A stretch of DNA of 64,000 bases from a virus: positions 1-64,000 of IMG/VR virus record IMGVR_UViG_3300010412_000005, one strand, 5' to 3'. The translations under genes and the position numbers were made by a program. Shown piece after piece: positions 41,988 to 50,001 of this stretch. Under the pieces are notes generated by a model. That model was not told the origin of the DNA. It did not search any database and was given only the letters and a program-made list of their open reading frames with translations. The stretch's first letter is position 1. Every line of letters begins with the position of its first letter.

Positions 41988-42543
41988 GTCTAACCTTGAG
42001 AACTGCCAGCATTGTTCCTTCTATGTGCATGACGTCATACTCGGGCGGCAGTTCTTTTAAGACCCGAGTAGGACCATCCTCGCACTTACTCTCCACGTCA
42101 TGCCACATGATCGTCAGGTCACGTGTCTTGGCGTAGTCCAAAGCTTTCATGGTATCCACTCTGACATAGTCATACTGATGGTTTGCGTCGATGAACACGA
42201 AGCCAATGCCATCTGGATACGGAAAGATCCTGCTGTCGATGCTGTATGTTCTGACGTTAGGAAGATGCTTTGCCTTAACCGCTACGCGAGCAGCAGCGTC
42301 CTCGCATGTTAGGGTTGGCATGTTCTTATTGTCTTCCCAGTCAACCGCATGGACAATCCTGTCTGGAAATCGAAGAGCAAAGTTCAGCGTTGTGTGACCT
42401 ACGTTGGCTCCAATTTCGAGGATGTCACCTTTGCACTCACCAGCAAGTTGGAGGAGAATCTGCGTCTCTCCAGGTCCTGTGTAGTGCGGTGGAGCTGGTA
42501 GTGGTTTCTCAAACCAACCTGGGTTCTGTGGAATCGTTCGCAT
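41977..42543 (-). CDS. Class I SAM-dependent methyltransferase (188 aa)
   Basis: The SAM-binding motif ILEIGANVGHTTLNFA lies at about residues 42-57. Then come AVDWEDNKN for motif II and FVFIDANHQYDYVRVDT for the acidic motif, and HDVESK follows. This resembles the Methyltransf_24 family, commonly found in surface polysaccharide loci. A C-terminal extension is absent. It overlaps the neighbouring genes by 11 and 35 bases. Likely target: a hydroxyl or carboxyl on the phage-coded glycan. Confidence 0.83.
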   Translation of the reverse strand: MRTIPQNPGWFEKPLPAPPHYTGPGETQILLQLAGECKGDILEIGANVGHTTLNFALRFPDRIVHAVDWEDNKNMPTLTCEDAAARVAVKAKHLPNVRTYSIDSRIFPYPDGIGFVFIDANHQYDYVRVDTMKALDYAKTRDLTIMWHDVESKCEDGPTRVLKELPPEYDVMHIEGTMLAVLKVRHDK

Positions 42544-43312
42544 CTTGCATCAATAAGTTAAAGAATTGCTGGTTTCTTTTACGGCAATCATCGAGCAAAA
42601 GTCTAGGAGCTACATTAAGGACAGCGCTACCAGTCTGCTCAACGTAGTTCTCTTTGTTTGCATACACTCCATGCCAAGGAAGACCTGCGAAGAATCTGCT
42701 CATCCACGCATTCATTACAATGACTGGCTTTTGTATGAGCATGCTCCAATACGCACCGTGATATGAGTTGGTTAGGACCACATGCCCCTTGCTCAAGAAG
42801 TCGATGATCAGCTTCATGTCATCGGTCTCGAAGTTGGACATTCTTGGGTGCGGAAGATCGAGCGGAAAGTCATCGTGGTAATACATCACGTATGCCTCAT
42901 TCGGTCTCGGTCTATGGATCAGAAACTCAGAATGCATGCATGAAGCGCACGGAACGTAGTGGAATGGATTGGTCCTATCCCTGAGTCCAACGATATCAAA
43001 CTCTTTAAGCCACTCATGCCAATGACCATGACACATGTGGTGGTAATTACTCCCAACACCCCACATGACAACCTTACAGTCAGGGTTCAACTCCTTAGCC
43101 TCATGCAACGCCTTTCTCATTGCGTCATCTACCTGCGTATGAAGCATCCCTCCACCGCCGAAGATCAACATGTCGATAGGAACGCGCTGCTTCCACTTGA
43201 AGATGTCAAAGCTTTGGCACTCGTGCTTCGACCAATCGAAGTAGTGGAATGGATTACATAGTATATCCCCTACGTTCGATGTGTCATGGAAATGGACGAA
43301 GGCAATCTTCAT
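42509..43312 (-). CDS. Polysaccharide pyruvyl-transferase family protein (267 aa)
   Basis: The start IAFVHFHDTSNVGDILCNP is the opening glycine-rich segment of this family. The hallmark GGGG follows (MLIFGGGGMLH), then VVMWGVGSNYHH. The histidine loop HVVLTNSYHGAYWSML matches the conserved S/N-(S)-RHG or SYHG signature. Such enzymes attach ketal pyruvate to sugars, adding negative charge. The length is slightly short but complete. It overlaps the upstream methyltransferase by 4 bases. Confidence 0.85.
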   Translation of the reverse strand: MKIAFVHFHDTSNVGDILCNPFHYFDWSKHECQSFDIFKWKQRVPIDMLIFGGGGMLHTQVDDAMRKALHEAKELNPDCKVVMWGVGSNYHHMCHGHWHEWLKEFDIVGLRDRTNPFHYVPCASCMHSEFLIHRPRPNEAYVMYYHDDFPLDLPHPRMSNFETDDMKLIIDFLSKGHVVLTNSYHGAYWSMLIQKPVIVMNAWMSRFFAGLPWHGVYANKENYVEQTGSAVLNVAPRLLLDDCRKRNQQFFNLLMQDANDSTEPRLV

Positions 43313-43989
43313 TTAGTTGTTCGATACAACTTTGCGAAGTCCCACTCTTTCTGGATACCGATGCCAAATCGTTGAGGAGGCATCACATGCGTATTGTCTT
43401 GAAGCCCAGCATCAATGAAGTGTTGGTTCCAATCGGAGTGTGGAAGCGTGGTCAGATGAGGCTCGTTGCCTGCTCGTGGACCTGTCTGTCCTGGGTTGAT
43501 CAGCAAGATGTGAAGCAAACCACCTGGAGCCATGATGCGATTCAGTTCCCTGCATGCATTAGGAACGTCCTTTAACGGAATCATTGTCATGACTCCGATG
43601 CAGTAGACAAAGTCGAACGAGTTATCATCGAATGGAAGCTTGGCTCTGAGATCTCCAAAAGGAATCTTCAGGTCGAAGTGCTCAAGTCCAAGCCGTCTCG
43701 CTGCCTCAGAAAACTCGCAACCCATGATGCGGAATCCATGCTTATGGAAGTCCACCATCATGTTCCCAGGCCCACAGCTAACATCGCATATCCTGGGATT
43801 GGAAGGCAGCAAGCTGTCCTTAACAAGGGCTGACACATACTGGCGAAGGCTGTGCGCATCCCTATCAATGCGTCTTCGGCCAACCCTGTTTGGTGCCATC
43901 CAATACTTCTCTCCGAAGTCCTCTGGGTTGTATCCATTCTGGATAATCTCAGGTGTCTTCTTACGCTCTGGTAAAGATTGAACTATCAT
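43309..43989 (-). CDS. Class I SAM-dependent methyltransferase (226 aa)
   Basis: The motif I RICDVSCGPGNMMVDFHKHG lies at about residues 64-83, with the acidic motif GCEFSEAARR and DFVYCIGVMTMIPLKDVPN, typical of the Methyltransf_11 family. NACRELNRIMAPGG matches the common motif V/VI region. It is the second methyltransferase of the cassette and likely acts on a sugar or nucleotide-sugar. It overlaps its neighbours by 4 bases on each side. Confidence 0.86.
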   Translation of the reverse strand: MIVQSLPERKKTPEIIQNGYNPEDFGEKYWMAPNRVGRRRIDRDAHSLRQYVSALVKDSLLPSNPRICDVSCGPGNMMVDFHKHGFRIMGCEFSEAARRLGLEHFDLKIPFGDLRAKLPFDDNSFDFVYCIGVMTMIPLKDVPNACRELNRIMAPGGLLHILLINPGQTGPRAGNEPHLTTLPHSDWNQHFIDAGLQDNTHVMPPQRFGIGIQKEWDFAKLYRTTK

Positions 43990-44726
43990 AGGCGATCAGT
44001 GTGCGGCATTGGGACTCGTCCGTCTATTCCAACCCATAGATTTGGCCTTCTCCAGACCGTGTTTCCGATTTTGCGGCTGCTCTCAAGAATTGTGTTCTGC
44101 TTCAGCCCCTCTGCAATGGCGCGGCAGACGGATTGATTGCCAATGAACAGCTTCGCCCCGGCTATGAGTCTTGCAGCGTCAATGAGCTGAGGAGTCTCAG
44201 CGTATGGGATTGGACCGCATTCCTCTTGGAAGTTGTCGTATTCGTCCAGCCTACCTATGAAGACAGCCACGTTCTTGTAGCGCTCATAGATCCTCTTCCA
44301 GCTGAACATTGGGTTCCTATATCGAGGGGTCCGATTGATTATGACCGGCCTGCCTGGAACCTCTGCCTTGTGATCGACGGTCAACCAAGGATGGTTAGAC
44401 TCATCAGGAACCTGGATTAACTCTGCATGATACTGGCACAAATTCTTCCAGCGCTTGAAGTTGTTGATCAGATAGTTGCGGTATGGATCGAAGTCAACAT
44501 CCCATCTTTGGCTTGGCTTCTGGATGTAGCAGTCTTCGATGTATGGCTGGACCCGTATCAAAGACGCAACGCTCTCACCCCATTCATCAGTAAATGGGTG
44601 GAGGGTTCCCTGCTTCCTTCCTAGGACGAACGTGAACTTCTCGTGACCCCTTTTCTTAGCCAGAGTTCTGGCAGCAGGAAGGCTGTAAAGAACATCCCCT
44701 GCATCTCCTGAGTGGATGAACGTCAT
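43986..44726 (-). CDS. GT9-like glycosyltransferase (246 aa)
   Basis: The opening FIHSGDAGDVLYSLPAARTL is the GT9/heptosyltransferase N-terminal signature, and the C-terminal part has GAKLFIGNQSVCRAIAEGL, the donor-site motif. At 246 residues it is shorter than classic heptosyltransferases (about 320-350), mostly in the linker. It is the first gene of the minus-strand sugar run and is immediately preceded by the 94-aa gene. The donor may be the ADP-sugar made with the 663-1160 nucleotidyltransferase, but this is an inference. Confidence 0.78.
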   Translation of the reverse strand: MTFIHSGDAGDVLYSLPAARTLAKKRGHEKFTFVLGRKQGTLHPFTDEWGESVASLIRVQPYIEDCYIQKPSQRWDVDFDPYRNYLINNFKRWKNLCQYHAELIQVPDESNHPWLTVDHKAEVPGRPVIINRTPRYRNPMFSWKRIYERYKNVAVFIGRLDEYDNFQEECGPIPYAETPQLIDAARLIAGAKLFIGNQSVCRAIAEGLKQNTILESSRKIGNTVWRRPNLWVGIDGRVPMPHTDRL

Positions 44727-44729
44727 TGA

Positions 44730-45014
44730 TCAAGCTCCGAAGCTATATTCAATTCCATACTTTTTCTTCAGGTCTGTCGCCTTGATCTTTGCCCATTCCC
44801 AAGCAGAGGACGAGTGGATGAAGTGCTCAGTCTTGCGTTTCTGGTGGAGGACTGGCTTGCCGTAGTGCACCCTCCCCTGGCACACCGCTGGTTCCTTCCA
44901 TCGGAATACCCAAGCTTGCCCGTCTCTTGTTTCCCTTCCTGGCACCTTTACGAAAGATATTCTTGCGTTGAACCTTCTTTTTCGGGGCTTCTTGTTTGGA
45001 TTCTGGTCGCTCAT
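44730..45014 (-). CDS. Hypothetical 94-aa basic protein
   Basis: The product is basic at the N-terminus (KKPRKRRFNARIS) and then shows a protein-like core (WVFRWKEPAVCQGRVHYG, then HFIHSSSAWEWAKIKATDL). The ATG has no Shine-Dalgarno, and the first 188 bases overlap the end of the next gene upstream in the +1 frame. It may therefore be made by reinitiation or by frameshifting from the longer gene. Function unknown. Confidence 0.5.
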   Translation of the reverse strand: MSDQNPNKKPRKRRFNARISFVKVPGRETRDGQAWVFRWKEPAVCQGRVHYGKPVLHQKRKTEHFIHSSSAWEWAKIKATDLKKKYGIEYSFGA

Positions 45015-45603
45015 TTTGGGGTTGTGGGTTTGGAGTTGGTTCGACAGCTACCTGATTCGGTTCGCTGTTCCGAAGCGCTTCTGGGTGTGTCGGTCTGCCG
45101 TGCATCTCTCTGGCATTTGGCCCAGCAAAGACGGCTGGCTTCAGCAGATCTGGGTTAACGTCATCGCCCTTGGTCGGGCGTGGACGCAGGTCGATAGACT
45201 CAGAGTCCACCCCAAAGGCAGGCTTGGCAGCGCTTGGAGCAGGACTAGGGGCAGGGCGTGGCGCTGTCCTGGGCGTAGGAGGCGTTTGGGGTTGGGGTGG
45301 TGTCTTGGCACCCGACAAACTCCTGACGGCTCCTTGGGGCATCTTAGGCTCAGGAATGGCCTGTTGCTCCTCAGCCTTGGATTTGGGCCTGATCCTCCCC
45401 TTACCGATATACATGCACTCGTAGTCATTCGCCTTGAACGTGAACGACATTGTGCCTGGAACGCTGCTTGGGGTTCTACCCCAGCACAGCAGCTCGCTGC
45501 CTTGGGTTGATATTACGATGCCAGTGGTTCCAATGTCTTGGCCCTTAACTACTTGCACGCAATCGTTTGGCTCGATGATGATAGCGCCGTCGATCTCTTT
45601 CAT
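44827..45603 (-). CDS. KOW/SH3-like protein with proline-rich tail (258 aa)
   Basis: Residues 10-65 look like a small beta barrel (VQVVKGQDIGTTGIVI, LLCWGRTPSSVPG), as in KOW or SH3-like domains. From about residue 75 the chain is disordered, rich in P, A, Q and R, with the last 60 residues strongly basic. The start overlaps the stop of the integrase gene by 4 bases. The last part overlaps the 94-aa gene. A nucleic-acid or ribosome-associated role would suit the domain, but it is not shown. Confidence 0.6.
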   Translation of the reverse strand: MKEIDGAIIIEPNDCVQVVKGQDIGTTGIVISTQGSELLCWGRTPSSVPGTMSFTFKANDYECMYIGKGRIRPKSKAEEQQAIPEPKMPQGAVRSLSGAKTPPQPQTPPTPRTAPRPAPSPAPSAAKPAFGVDSESIDLRPRPTKGDDVNPDLLKPAVFAGPNAREMHGRPTHPEALRNSEPNQVAVEPTPNPQPQNERPESKQEAPKKKVQRKNIFRKGARKGNKRRASLGIPMEGTSGVPGEGALRQASPPPETQD

Positions 45604-46592
45604 AGGTTCTTTCTGAGTGTGAGCATTGCTGTCTTTGCTGAAGCCGCTGTCGGCACAAAGTAATGGTCGAGTGTCTGCCTATCCTTGATCCCAACGATTG
45701 AGCGAACCGCTTCGCTGTCTGCTCCGTTCGTTATCAGTCTGGTAATCAACGTCCTACGGAATGTGTGGAACGTCTTGTCGACGATCTTGCACTTCTTGCG
45801 GAGCCATCGGTTGAACTCAAGGACTGCCTGATACCCTCCGCGCTTGTCGCTGGTCATTGCCTGGAGGACAGGGCAGAGATACCCACTGTCGTCTGGAGGG
45901 TTGAACTTTAGGTAGACTAGCAGCTTGGCCAAGTCAGACCCAGACAACCAAGGTATGCACACAGACATTCCACTGCGCTTGGTCTTACGTGGGACCAGCG
46001 TGATGACCTGCTCTTGCCAGTCAATGTTCTCGTAGCGCAGGTTGGCAACATCAACCATCCGAAGTCCTGTGTTCCAGCCGACAATCGCTGCGTAGTTCCA
46101 GATCGTGCCCTTCGATTTCTTGACGATCAGATCGTATTCATCCTCAGTGAACGTCTCTCTCTTGAGGGGCTTAGATCCAATGCGAACCCTGACGTCATCC
46201 CAAGGGTTCCCATCTATTGAGCCCATCTGTAACAACCACGCAAAGAACTGCTTAACGTGTATTCGGTAGCTGTCTATGGTGTTGGGAGACAGGGCTCTAT
46301 CTTTGAGAGCCTCTATCCAAGTCTCAAGCAGCTTCGCTGTGATGGTCTGTGTGTCTAGCAAGTCGGTGAATGCGATGAAGTCTGTTAGAGCTTTGCGGTC
46401 TTGCCTGATGGTTTCGTAGGTCAGCTTTCTCTTGGCTCGTGTCTCCAGATATTGCTCAGCTGCCTGAATGATGGCCTGCTGATTCAGGTTCACCTTGGCC
46501 GATGGGCTTCGCTTTTCGAGGGCGACCGATAGTCTTGGGAGCTTTTCCGCTTTCTTCGTAGTCGGATCTGATTCTAATTTGTTGGGTGACAT
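45600..46592 (-). CDS. int: Tyrosine recombinase (integrase) (330 aa)
   Basis: The protein has an N-terminal SAM-like DNA-binding domain (about residues 40-125: LTYETIRQDRKALTDFIAF) and a catalytic domain. The catalytic residues are R178 (NTGLRMVDV), K near 202 (RKTKR), H276 and R279 (FHTFRRT), and the nucleophile Y311 (LDHYFVP). The position equivalent to the third histidine/tryptophan (nine residues before Y311) is I302. The start at ATG 46592 is favoured over a TTG at 46616. The gene overlaps the HTH gene by 137 bases. It would insert or excise the phage DNA, implying a temperate lifestyle. Confidence 0.88.
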   Translation of the reverse strand: MSPNKLESDPTTKKAEKLPRLSVALEKRSPSAKVNLNQQAIIQAAEQYLETRAKRKLTYETIRQDRKALTDFIAFTDLLDTQTITAKLLETWIEALKDRALSPNTIDSYRIHVKQFFAWLLQMGSIDGNPWDDVRVRIGSKPLKRETFTEDEYDLIVKKSKGTIWNYAAIVGWNTGLRMVDVANLRYENIDWQEQVITLVPRKTKRSGMSVCIPWLSGSDLAKLLVYLKFNPPDDSGYLCPVLQAMTSDKRGGYQAVLEFNRWLRKKCKIVDKTFHTFRRTLITRLITNGADSEAVRSIVGIKDRQTLDHYFVPTAASAKTAMLTLRKNL

Positions 46593-46896
46593 AACCTTGT
46601 GTAAGGCCACGCCCAATAGTCTTCAGTCCATCTCGACTCCAGGCGCGGCGTAGATAGAACAGTTTCTTGCGCGGTCGGAGAAGGTCCAACCCGCAACCAT
46701 CAGCAAATCTGAGAGCGTCACCAACAGCCACGTGCTCCCAGGTTGGCTGCAGCGCAATCCAGTTGGTGACCTGATACGATAGCCCAGCGTCCTTAGCTAT
46801 CTCGCGGAGTGACTTAGCCTTGGCCTTTCTGCGTGCACAGAGTCTGGCTATGCAGGGTGGAATTTGGTCGAGATGTTGAAGCAGGTTGCTCTTCAT
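46456..46896 (-). CDS. HTH-type DNA-binding protein (146 aa)
   Basis: Residues 25-60 resemble a helix-turn-helix: KSLREIAKDAGLSYQVTNWI. They are followed by a helical domain with WEHVAVGDALRFADGCG. The rest is basic and becomes low-complexity where it overlaps the integrase start (KTIGRPRKAKPIGQ, with an AT-hook-like GRPRK). A regulator or an excisionase-like partner of the integrase fits the position. The start overlaps the stop of the loader gene (ATGA). Confidence 0.65.
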   Translation of the reverse strand: MKSNLLQHLDQIPPCIARLCARRKAKAKSLREIAKDAGLSYQVTNWIALQPTWEHVAVGDALRFADGCGLDLLRPRKKLFYLRRAWSRDGLKTIGRGLTQGYVTQQIRIRSDYEESGKAPKTIGRPRKAKPIGQGEPESAGHHSGS

Positions 46897-47666
46897 AGAT
46901 CCGCGTTATGCGGAACAACATGAGGCAATTCTGTCTCCTGTGTCAACTGCCTATCTACCAGCACCGGCTTACAGATGAGGTTGAGTCTCTCGACTATAGG
47001 AATTCCGATTGAAGGAGTGAACATGGCAGCCAGCTCATTGCCATCACAGTTGCTCGTCACAACTAGGCCAAGCTTCTGCTCGTGTCTCAGCTTGATGAAG
47101 TTGAATACCTCTTCCTCGATCCTCCTTCCCTCGCCCCTGAACTTTCCAAGATCATCGAGAAGGAAGAATGGAACCATTGCATCATTCTCATACCAATCCC
47201 ATAGCGTCTTGTTCGCTATGTTTCTCTCAATCATAGCGCGGAATGAGCGAGGATCGTAGCACCTGACTTCGTTGCCAAGCTTGAGCTGGTTGATTGCCAT
47301 CTGGTATGCCATGCGGCTTTTGCAGCACTGCGGTGGACCATAGAAGATCACGCCTCTTTGACCTTTAACCCAGTCTCCGTGCGTCTTCCAGATGTTCTGA
47401 GGAAACCGTTCCTCTTCGCTGTCTTGGTAGATTGGAGGAACCCAGGTCTTCAGTCGTTTATCGAACTGCGTCTCTGGTCTTCCCCTGGTCTGCTCAGCTT
47501 TGTGCCTGAAGTATTCGACAGTCGATGGTCCGAGTTGACCGTCGCACTTTGGGCAAACAATCCTGAGCATGATTCCACTATCTCGATAGAAGTCCAATCC
47601 GTGCTTATCCACTTTGACACAGCGCTCTTGTCCGCAAACTGAGCAGTTGTATCTGAAGTCAACCAT
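46893..47666 (-). CDS. DnaC/IstB-type ATPase with zinc N-terminus (257 aa)
   Basis: The start at 47666 is chosen because it directly follows AAGAAGAG; the 44-residue extension before it is an HP-rich shadow of the preceding gene. Residues 8-41 form a zinc-ribbon (C8xxC11, C38xxC41). The AAA+ core has Walker A-like GPPQCCKS at 110-117, where the last glycine is replaced by cysteine, and Walker B FFLLDDLG near 162-169. This family loads the replicative helicase. It should be a replication protein. Confidence 0.8.
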   Translation of the reverse strand: MVDFRYNCSVCGQERCVKVDKHGLDFYRDSGIMLRIVCPKCDGQLGPSTVEYFRHKAEQTRGRPETQFDKRLKTWVPPIYQDSEEERFPQNIWKTHGDWVKGQRGVIFYGPPQCCKSRMAYQMAINQLKLGNEVRCYDPRSFRAMIERNIANKTLWDWYENDAMVPFFLLDDLGKFRGEGRRIEEEVFNFIKLRHEQKLGLVVTSNCDGNELAAMFTPSIGIPIVERLNLICKPVLVDRQLTQETELPHVVPHNADL

Positions 47667-47700
47667 CTCTTCTTGGTAAACTGTTTGGACATCTATCTGC

Positions 47701-47991
47701 TCACAGGCATGGTGCGTCAAATGGGGCTGGTGGTGTAAGTGTCGGGTCCTTGGGTGGTGTGGCATCGAAGAACTCCTCATGTAGTCGTTCAAGCTCAAGT
47801 ATCTGAGAGCGTTTATCAGGAGGAAGGAGATCTATCAGGATCTTCTTCTGATTCCTCAGATTCTTGATTTCCTTGAATTGATCTATCGTCTGGTTCACGT
47901 AGAAGTTTACCTTCGCTTGCAGCCTTCCGTTCTCCTTCTTTAACGAAAGGATCTTCTCCTTCAAACTGATCAAGATTTCGTCGTTCGACAT
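47701..47991 (-). CDS. Coiled-coil protein (96 aa)
   Basis: Residues 1-55 are a heptad-rich coiled coil (MSNDEILISLKEKILSLKKE, then FYVNQTIDQFKEIKNLRNQ), followed by a proline-rich tail (TPPKDPTLTPPAP). The start overlaps the preceding 137-aa gene by 176 bases in another frame. AAGG sits a few bases upstream. It may mediate oligomerisation of a replication factor. Function unknown. Confidence 0.55.
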   Translation of the reverse strand: MSNDEILISLKEKILSLKKENGRLQAKVNFYVNQTIDQFKEIKNLRNQKKILIDLLPPDKRSQILELERLHEEFFDATPPKDPTLTPPAPFDAPCL

Positions 47992-48229
47992 TTCGCCTTA
48001 GTCCTTTTTCTTTCGCCATCATCATGGCGATACATTTCCTGACTTCTCTCTGCCACTTGCGGTGCTTCTCTGATTTAGGATCTTCGTTATACAGATTGTT
48101 CAGAAGCGCACGTGCATCGGCTGGGATCATGTCCCAGTGCATGGCACAGAACAAACCGTTGTCGTCAATCGCCTCAGATCCGCACGCGAACGCTTGGCAC
48201 TCTTTCTTTCCGTTATTCGTTTTGGTCAT
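47816..48229 (-). CDS. Small zinc-like/charged protein (137 aa)
   Basis: The N-terminal 45 residues contain a C/H cluster (CQAFACGSEAIDD, FCAMHWDMIP) that could bind a metal. Residues 45-80 are helical and basic. The last 55 residues are charged and low-complexity (ESEESEEDPDRSPSS) and overlap the 96-aa coiled-coil gene. The C/H-W pattern resembles small phage proteins of unknown role (often described as CxxxC..FCxxHWxxIP). Confidence 0.55.
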   Translation of the reverse strand: MTKTNNGKKECQAFACGSEAIDDNGLFCAMHWDMIPADARALLNNLYNEDPKSEKHRKWQREVRKCIAMMMAKEKGLRRNVERRNLDQFEGEDPFVKEGERKAASEGKLLREPDDRSIQGNQESEESEEDPDRSPSS

Positions 48230-48644
48230 ATACTCTGTTTAATGGACCGAACCCCTTACTGATGTCAAACGTATCACCCAGAAGAATCATTTTGTTTTGT
48301 ATCTCATCTCGTATTTCTTCTGGTAGCATTTCCATTAGCTCTTTCAGCTTTGTCTTCCAGTCATCTCCTGGGTTGTTCTGAAGCTCATCAACCTTCTTAA
48401 TCAGGTCGTTAACATCTGGAACCTTTGGAGTGAGAATGGCCTCACGATCTTCATCGCTCAGTTCCTCGGTCTTCACTTCACAGCCAGTGACTTCAGCAAG
48501 CCACTGCGGAATACCCTCAGCCACTTTCTTTGCCATGAGCATAGCAACAGCTCGCTCAGCATTTGTCATATTCTCTTCATCAGTGCGCTGATGGCATGCA
48601 ATGCATCCGTCTATGTCTTCGATCCTGAAGCTTAACGTAACCAT
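48213..48644 (-). CDS. Hypothetical 143-aa helical protein
   Basis: The product begins with a short beta segment and a CIACHQR motif near residue 14. It continues as acidic helices (DVNDLIKKVDELQNN, LKELMEMLPEEIRDE). No family is recognised. It overlaps neighbours by 13-17 bases on both sides, a sign of one polycistronic early message. Confidence 0.6.
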   Translation of the reverse strand: MVTLSFRIEDIDGCIACHQRTDEENMTNAERAVAMLMAKKVAEGIPQWLAEVTGCEVKTEELSDEDREAILTPKVPDVNDLIKKVDELQNNPGDDWKTKLKELMEMLPEEIRDEIQNKMILLGDTFDISKGFGPLNRVYDQNE

Positions 48645-49138
48645 GTTGTTTTTCCTTTCTGTGTGGTTTGTTTGTTGTCAACCTGAGACTCAAGTGAGTT
48701 CAGGTAGCTTCCCCGGTTAAACCACGTTGCCGGGTAAGGTATCTTGTCTTTATCAACCCTACGCGTAATAACGTAGGCTGCATATACCTGGACAGCTTTT
48801 AGAAGCCATGCCGCTTTGTCTTGCGTTCGAACTGGTATAGCTGCGTCGGACATAGCTTTGCGAATAGCTTTGTATGCAGCATGCCTGTCCCTTCGTCTTG
48901 GATATGCGTTGTAGATATCTGCGACAGCATTCTCAACGAGTTCATCCTTTCGTTTCTTTGGTTGTCCAAAGATGTGGTTGGCAATCTCTTCAGATGAACG
49001 CGATACTGCAGCAGTGGCCATGTCATAGCGCAGAACAACAGCAGTTTCTGAGATTCTGATGCTTGTATCCTTTGCTGGGCATGCTGCGACTACCTGCCTG
49101 ATGCATTCAATCGCCTTGATGAAATCGCTTCGCCTCAT
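48632..49138 (-). CDS. Replication-associated protein (168 aa)
   Basis: The C-terminal half contains IPYPATWFNRGSYLNSL, the motif IP(H/Y)P(S/A)TWxN seen at the end of many phage replisome-organiser and helicase-associated proteins. A basic segment precedes it (AYPRRRDRHAAYKAIRKAM). The N-terminal half is a helical region with the basic stretch FGQPKKRKDE. The location beside the DnaC-like loader supports a role in replication initiation. It starts at a 4-base overlap with the 288-aa gene. Confidence 0.7.
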   Translation of the reverse strand: MRRSDFIKAIECIRQVVAACPAKDTSIRISETAVVLRYDMATAAVSRSSEEIANHIFGQPKKRKDELVENAVADIYNAYPRRRDRHAAYKAIRKAMSDAAIPVRTQDKAAWLLKAVQVYAAYVITRRVDKDKIPYPATWFNRGSYLNSLESQVDNKQTTQKGKTTWLR

Positions 49139-50001
49139 AACGGCAACCTCCTGTCAAGAAGTGATCTTTTGCAGAAGTATATGTGTTGGTTTTCTCTGCT
49201 GCGTGCCAGTAAAGAGTGAGCGAACTGATCGTGACTGGTGCTAACCTCGATGATTGTGTTCTTGTTGCCTTGAATGACAGTTCCGCTTGACGAAATCCAA
49301 CATCTATTCTTTAGACGTTGGAAGTTGTTCGATGACAATGCACACGCTCTTCTTGTATGCCCTGTGTCGTTCCATAGTATAACCTGCTGTCTGCGTGCAT
49401 TCATCTTTTCCATGCTGTGACCATTCCAGCTTTTCTCACCAAGCCAGTAAGATCGCATCCAGTCTCCAATTATTGCCTGCGTAGTTGTGAACCAACTTCG
49501 GATTCTGACTACGTTCATACATGTAACAGAGACTTCGTAAAATGGAGGATACTTCCTCATCTCGTCCCTGCCTTTACTACAGCACGATGTCGCAGGGAAT
49601 ACCCTGATATGCACATGTATGTAGCAATCGGACACAGCCTCGAACTCGTCCTTCTTTTTGTGATGCTCACTTGCAAGTGTGGACTCTACTGAATTGTGAC
49701 CAAGCTGGAATGCGCGCTGGTTGAGTGCATAAGCTGTCACAGCAACAGATCCATCTCCGCACGGAAACACAGAAACAGCTGCTGGTGCAACCCACAGAGC
49801 CAATGGTGTTGGCCATGCTGCAATCAAAGTGATGGACTGACTGAAGACAGCGCGGTCGAACTTCAAGCTCGCATCCCTTGAGAACCAGTCTATCGCTGAC
49901 TGAGTTGTTTCATCGTATATTTTTGTCAGCGGTTCCTTCTGATCTACGATTCCTTTGAGCATTCCTTTTGCGTCAGGTGGATACGCCTTTTGTAGAAACA
50001 T
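49135..50001 (-). CDS. Hypothetical 288-aa protein
   Basis: I do not recognise this protein. It has no obvious domain motif but reads as a genuine fold: a hydrophobic region near residues 55-80 (SQSITLIAAWPTPLALWVAP) and cysteines spread through the middle. The C-terminal half is basic. It is open for 867 bases, lies on the operon strand and overlaps the next gene by 4 bases. It follows the HNH gene after a 47-base gap. A membrane contact or a nucleic-acid role is possible, without evidence. Confidence 0.55.
   Translation of the reverse strand: MFLQKAYPPDAKGMLKGIVDQKEPLTKIYDETTQSAIDWFSRDASLKFDRAVFSQSITLIAAWPTPLALWVAPAAVSVFPCGDGSVAVTAYALNQRAFQLGHNSVESTLASEHHKKKDEFEAVSDCYIHVHIRVFPATSCCSKGRDEMRKYPPFYEVSVTCMNVVRIRSWFTTTQAIIGDWMRSYWLGEKSWNGHSMEKMNARRQQVILWNDTGHTRRACALSSNNFQRLKNRCWISSSGTVIQGNKNTIIEVSTSHDQFAHSLLARSRENQHIYFCKRSLLDRRLPL

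Noticed and set aside
44968-45510. 180-residue plus-strand frame antisense to the KOW-like gene
   Set aside because: It mirrors the proline-rich tail of the minus-strand gene and has a W/G/R-rich artefactual composition.
46893-47798. Longer version of the DnaC-like protein with an HP-rich extension
   Set aside because: The 44 extra residues overlap the end of the coiled-coil gene and look like a frame shadow. The start at 47666 has a better ribosome-binding site.
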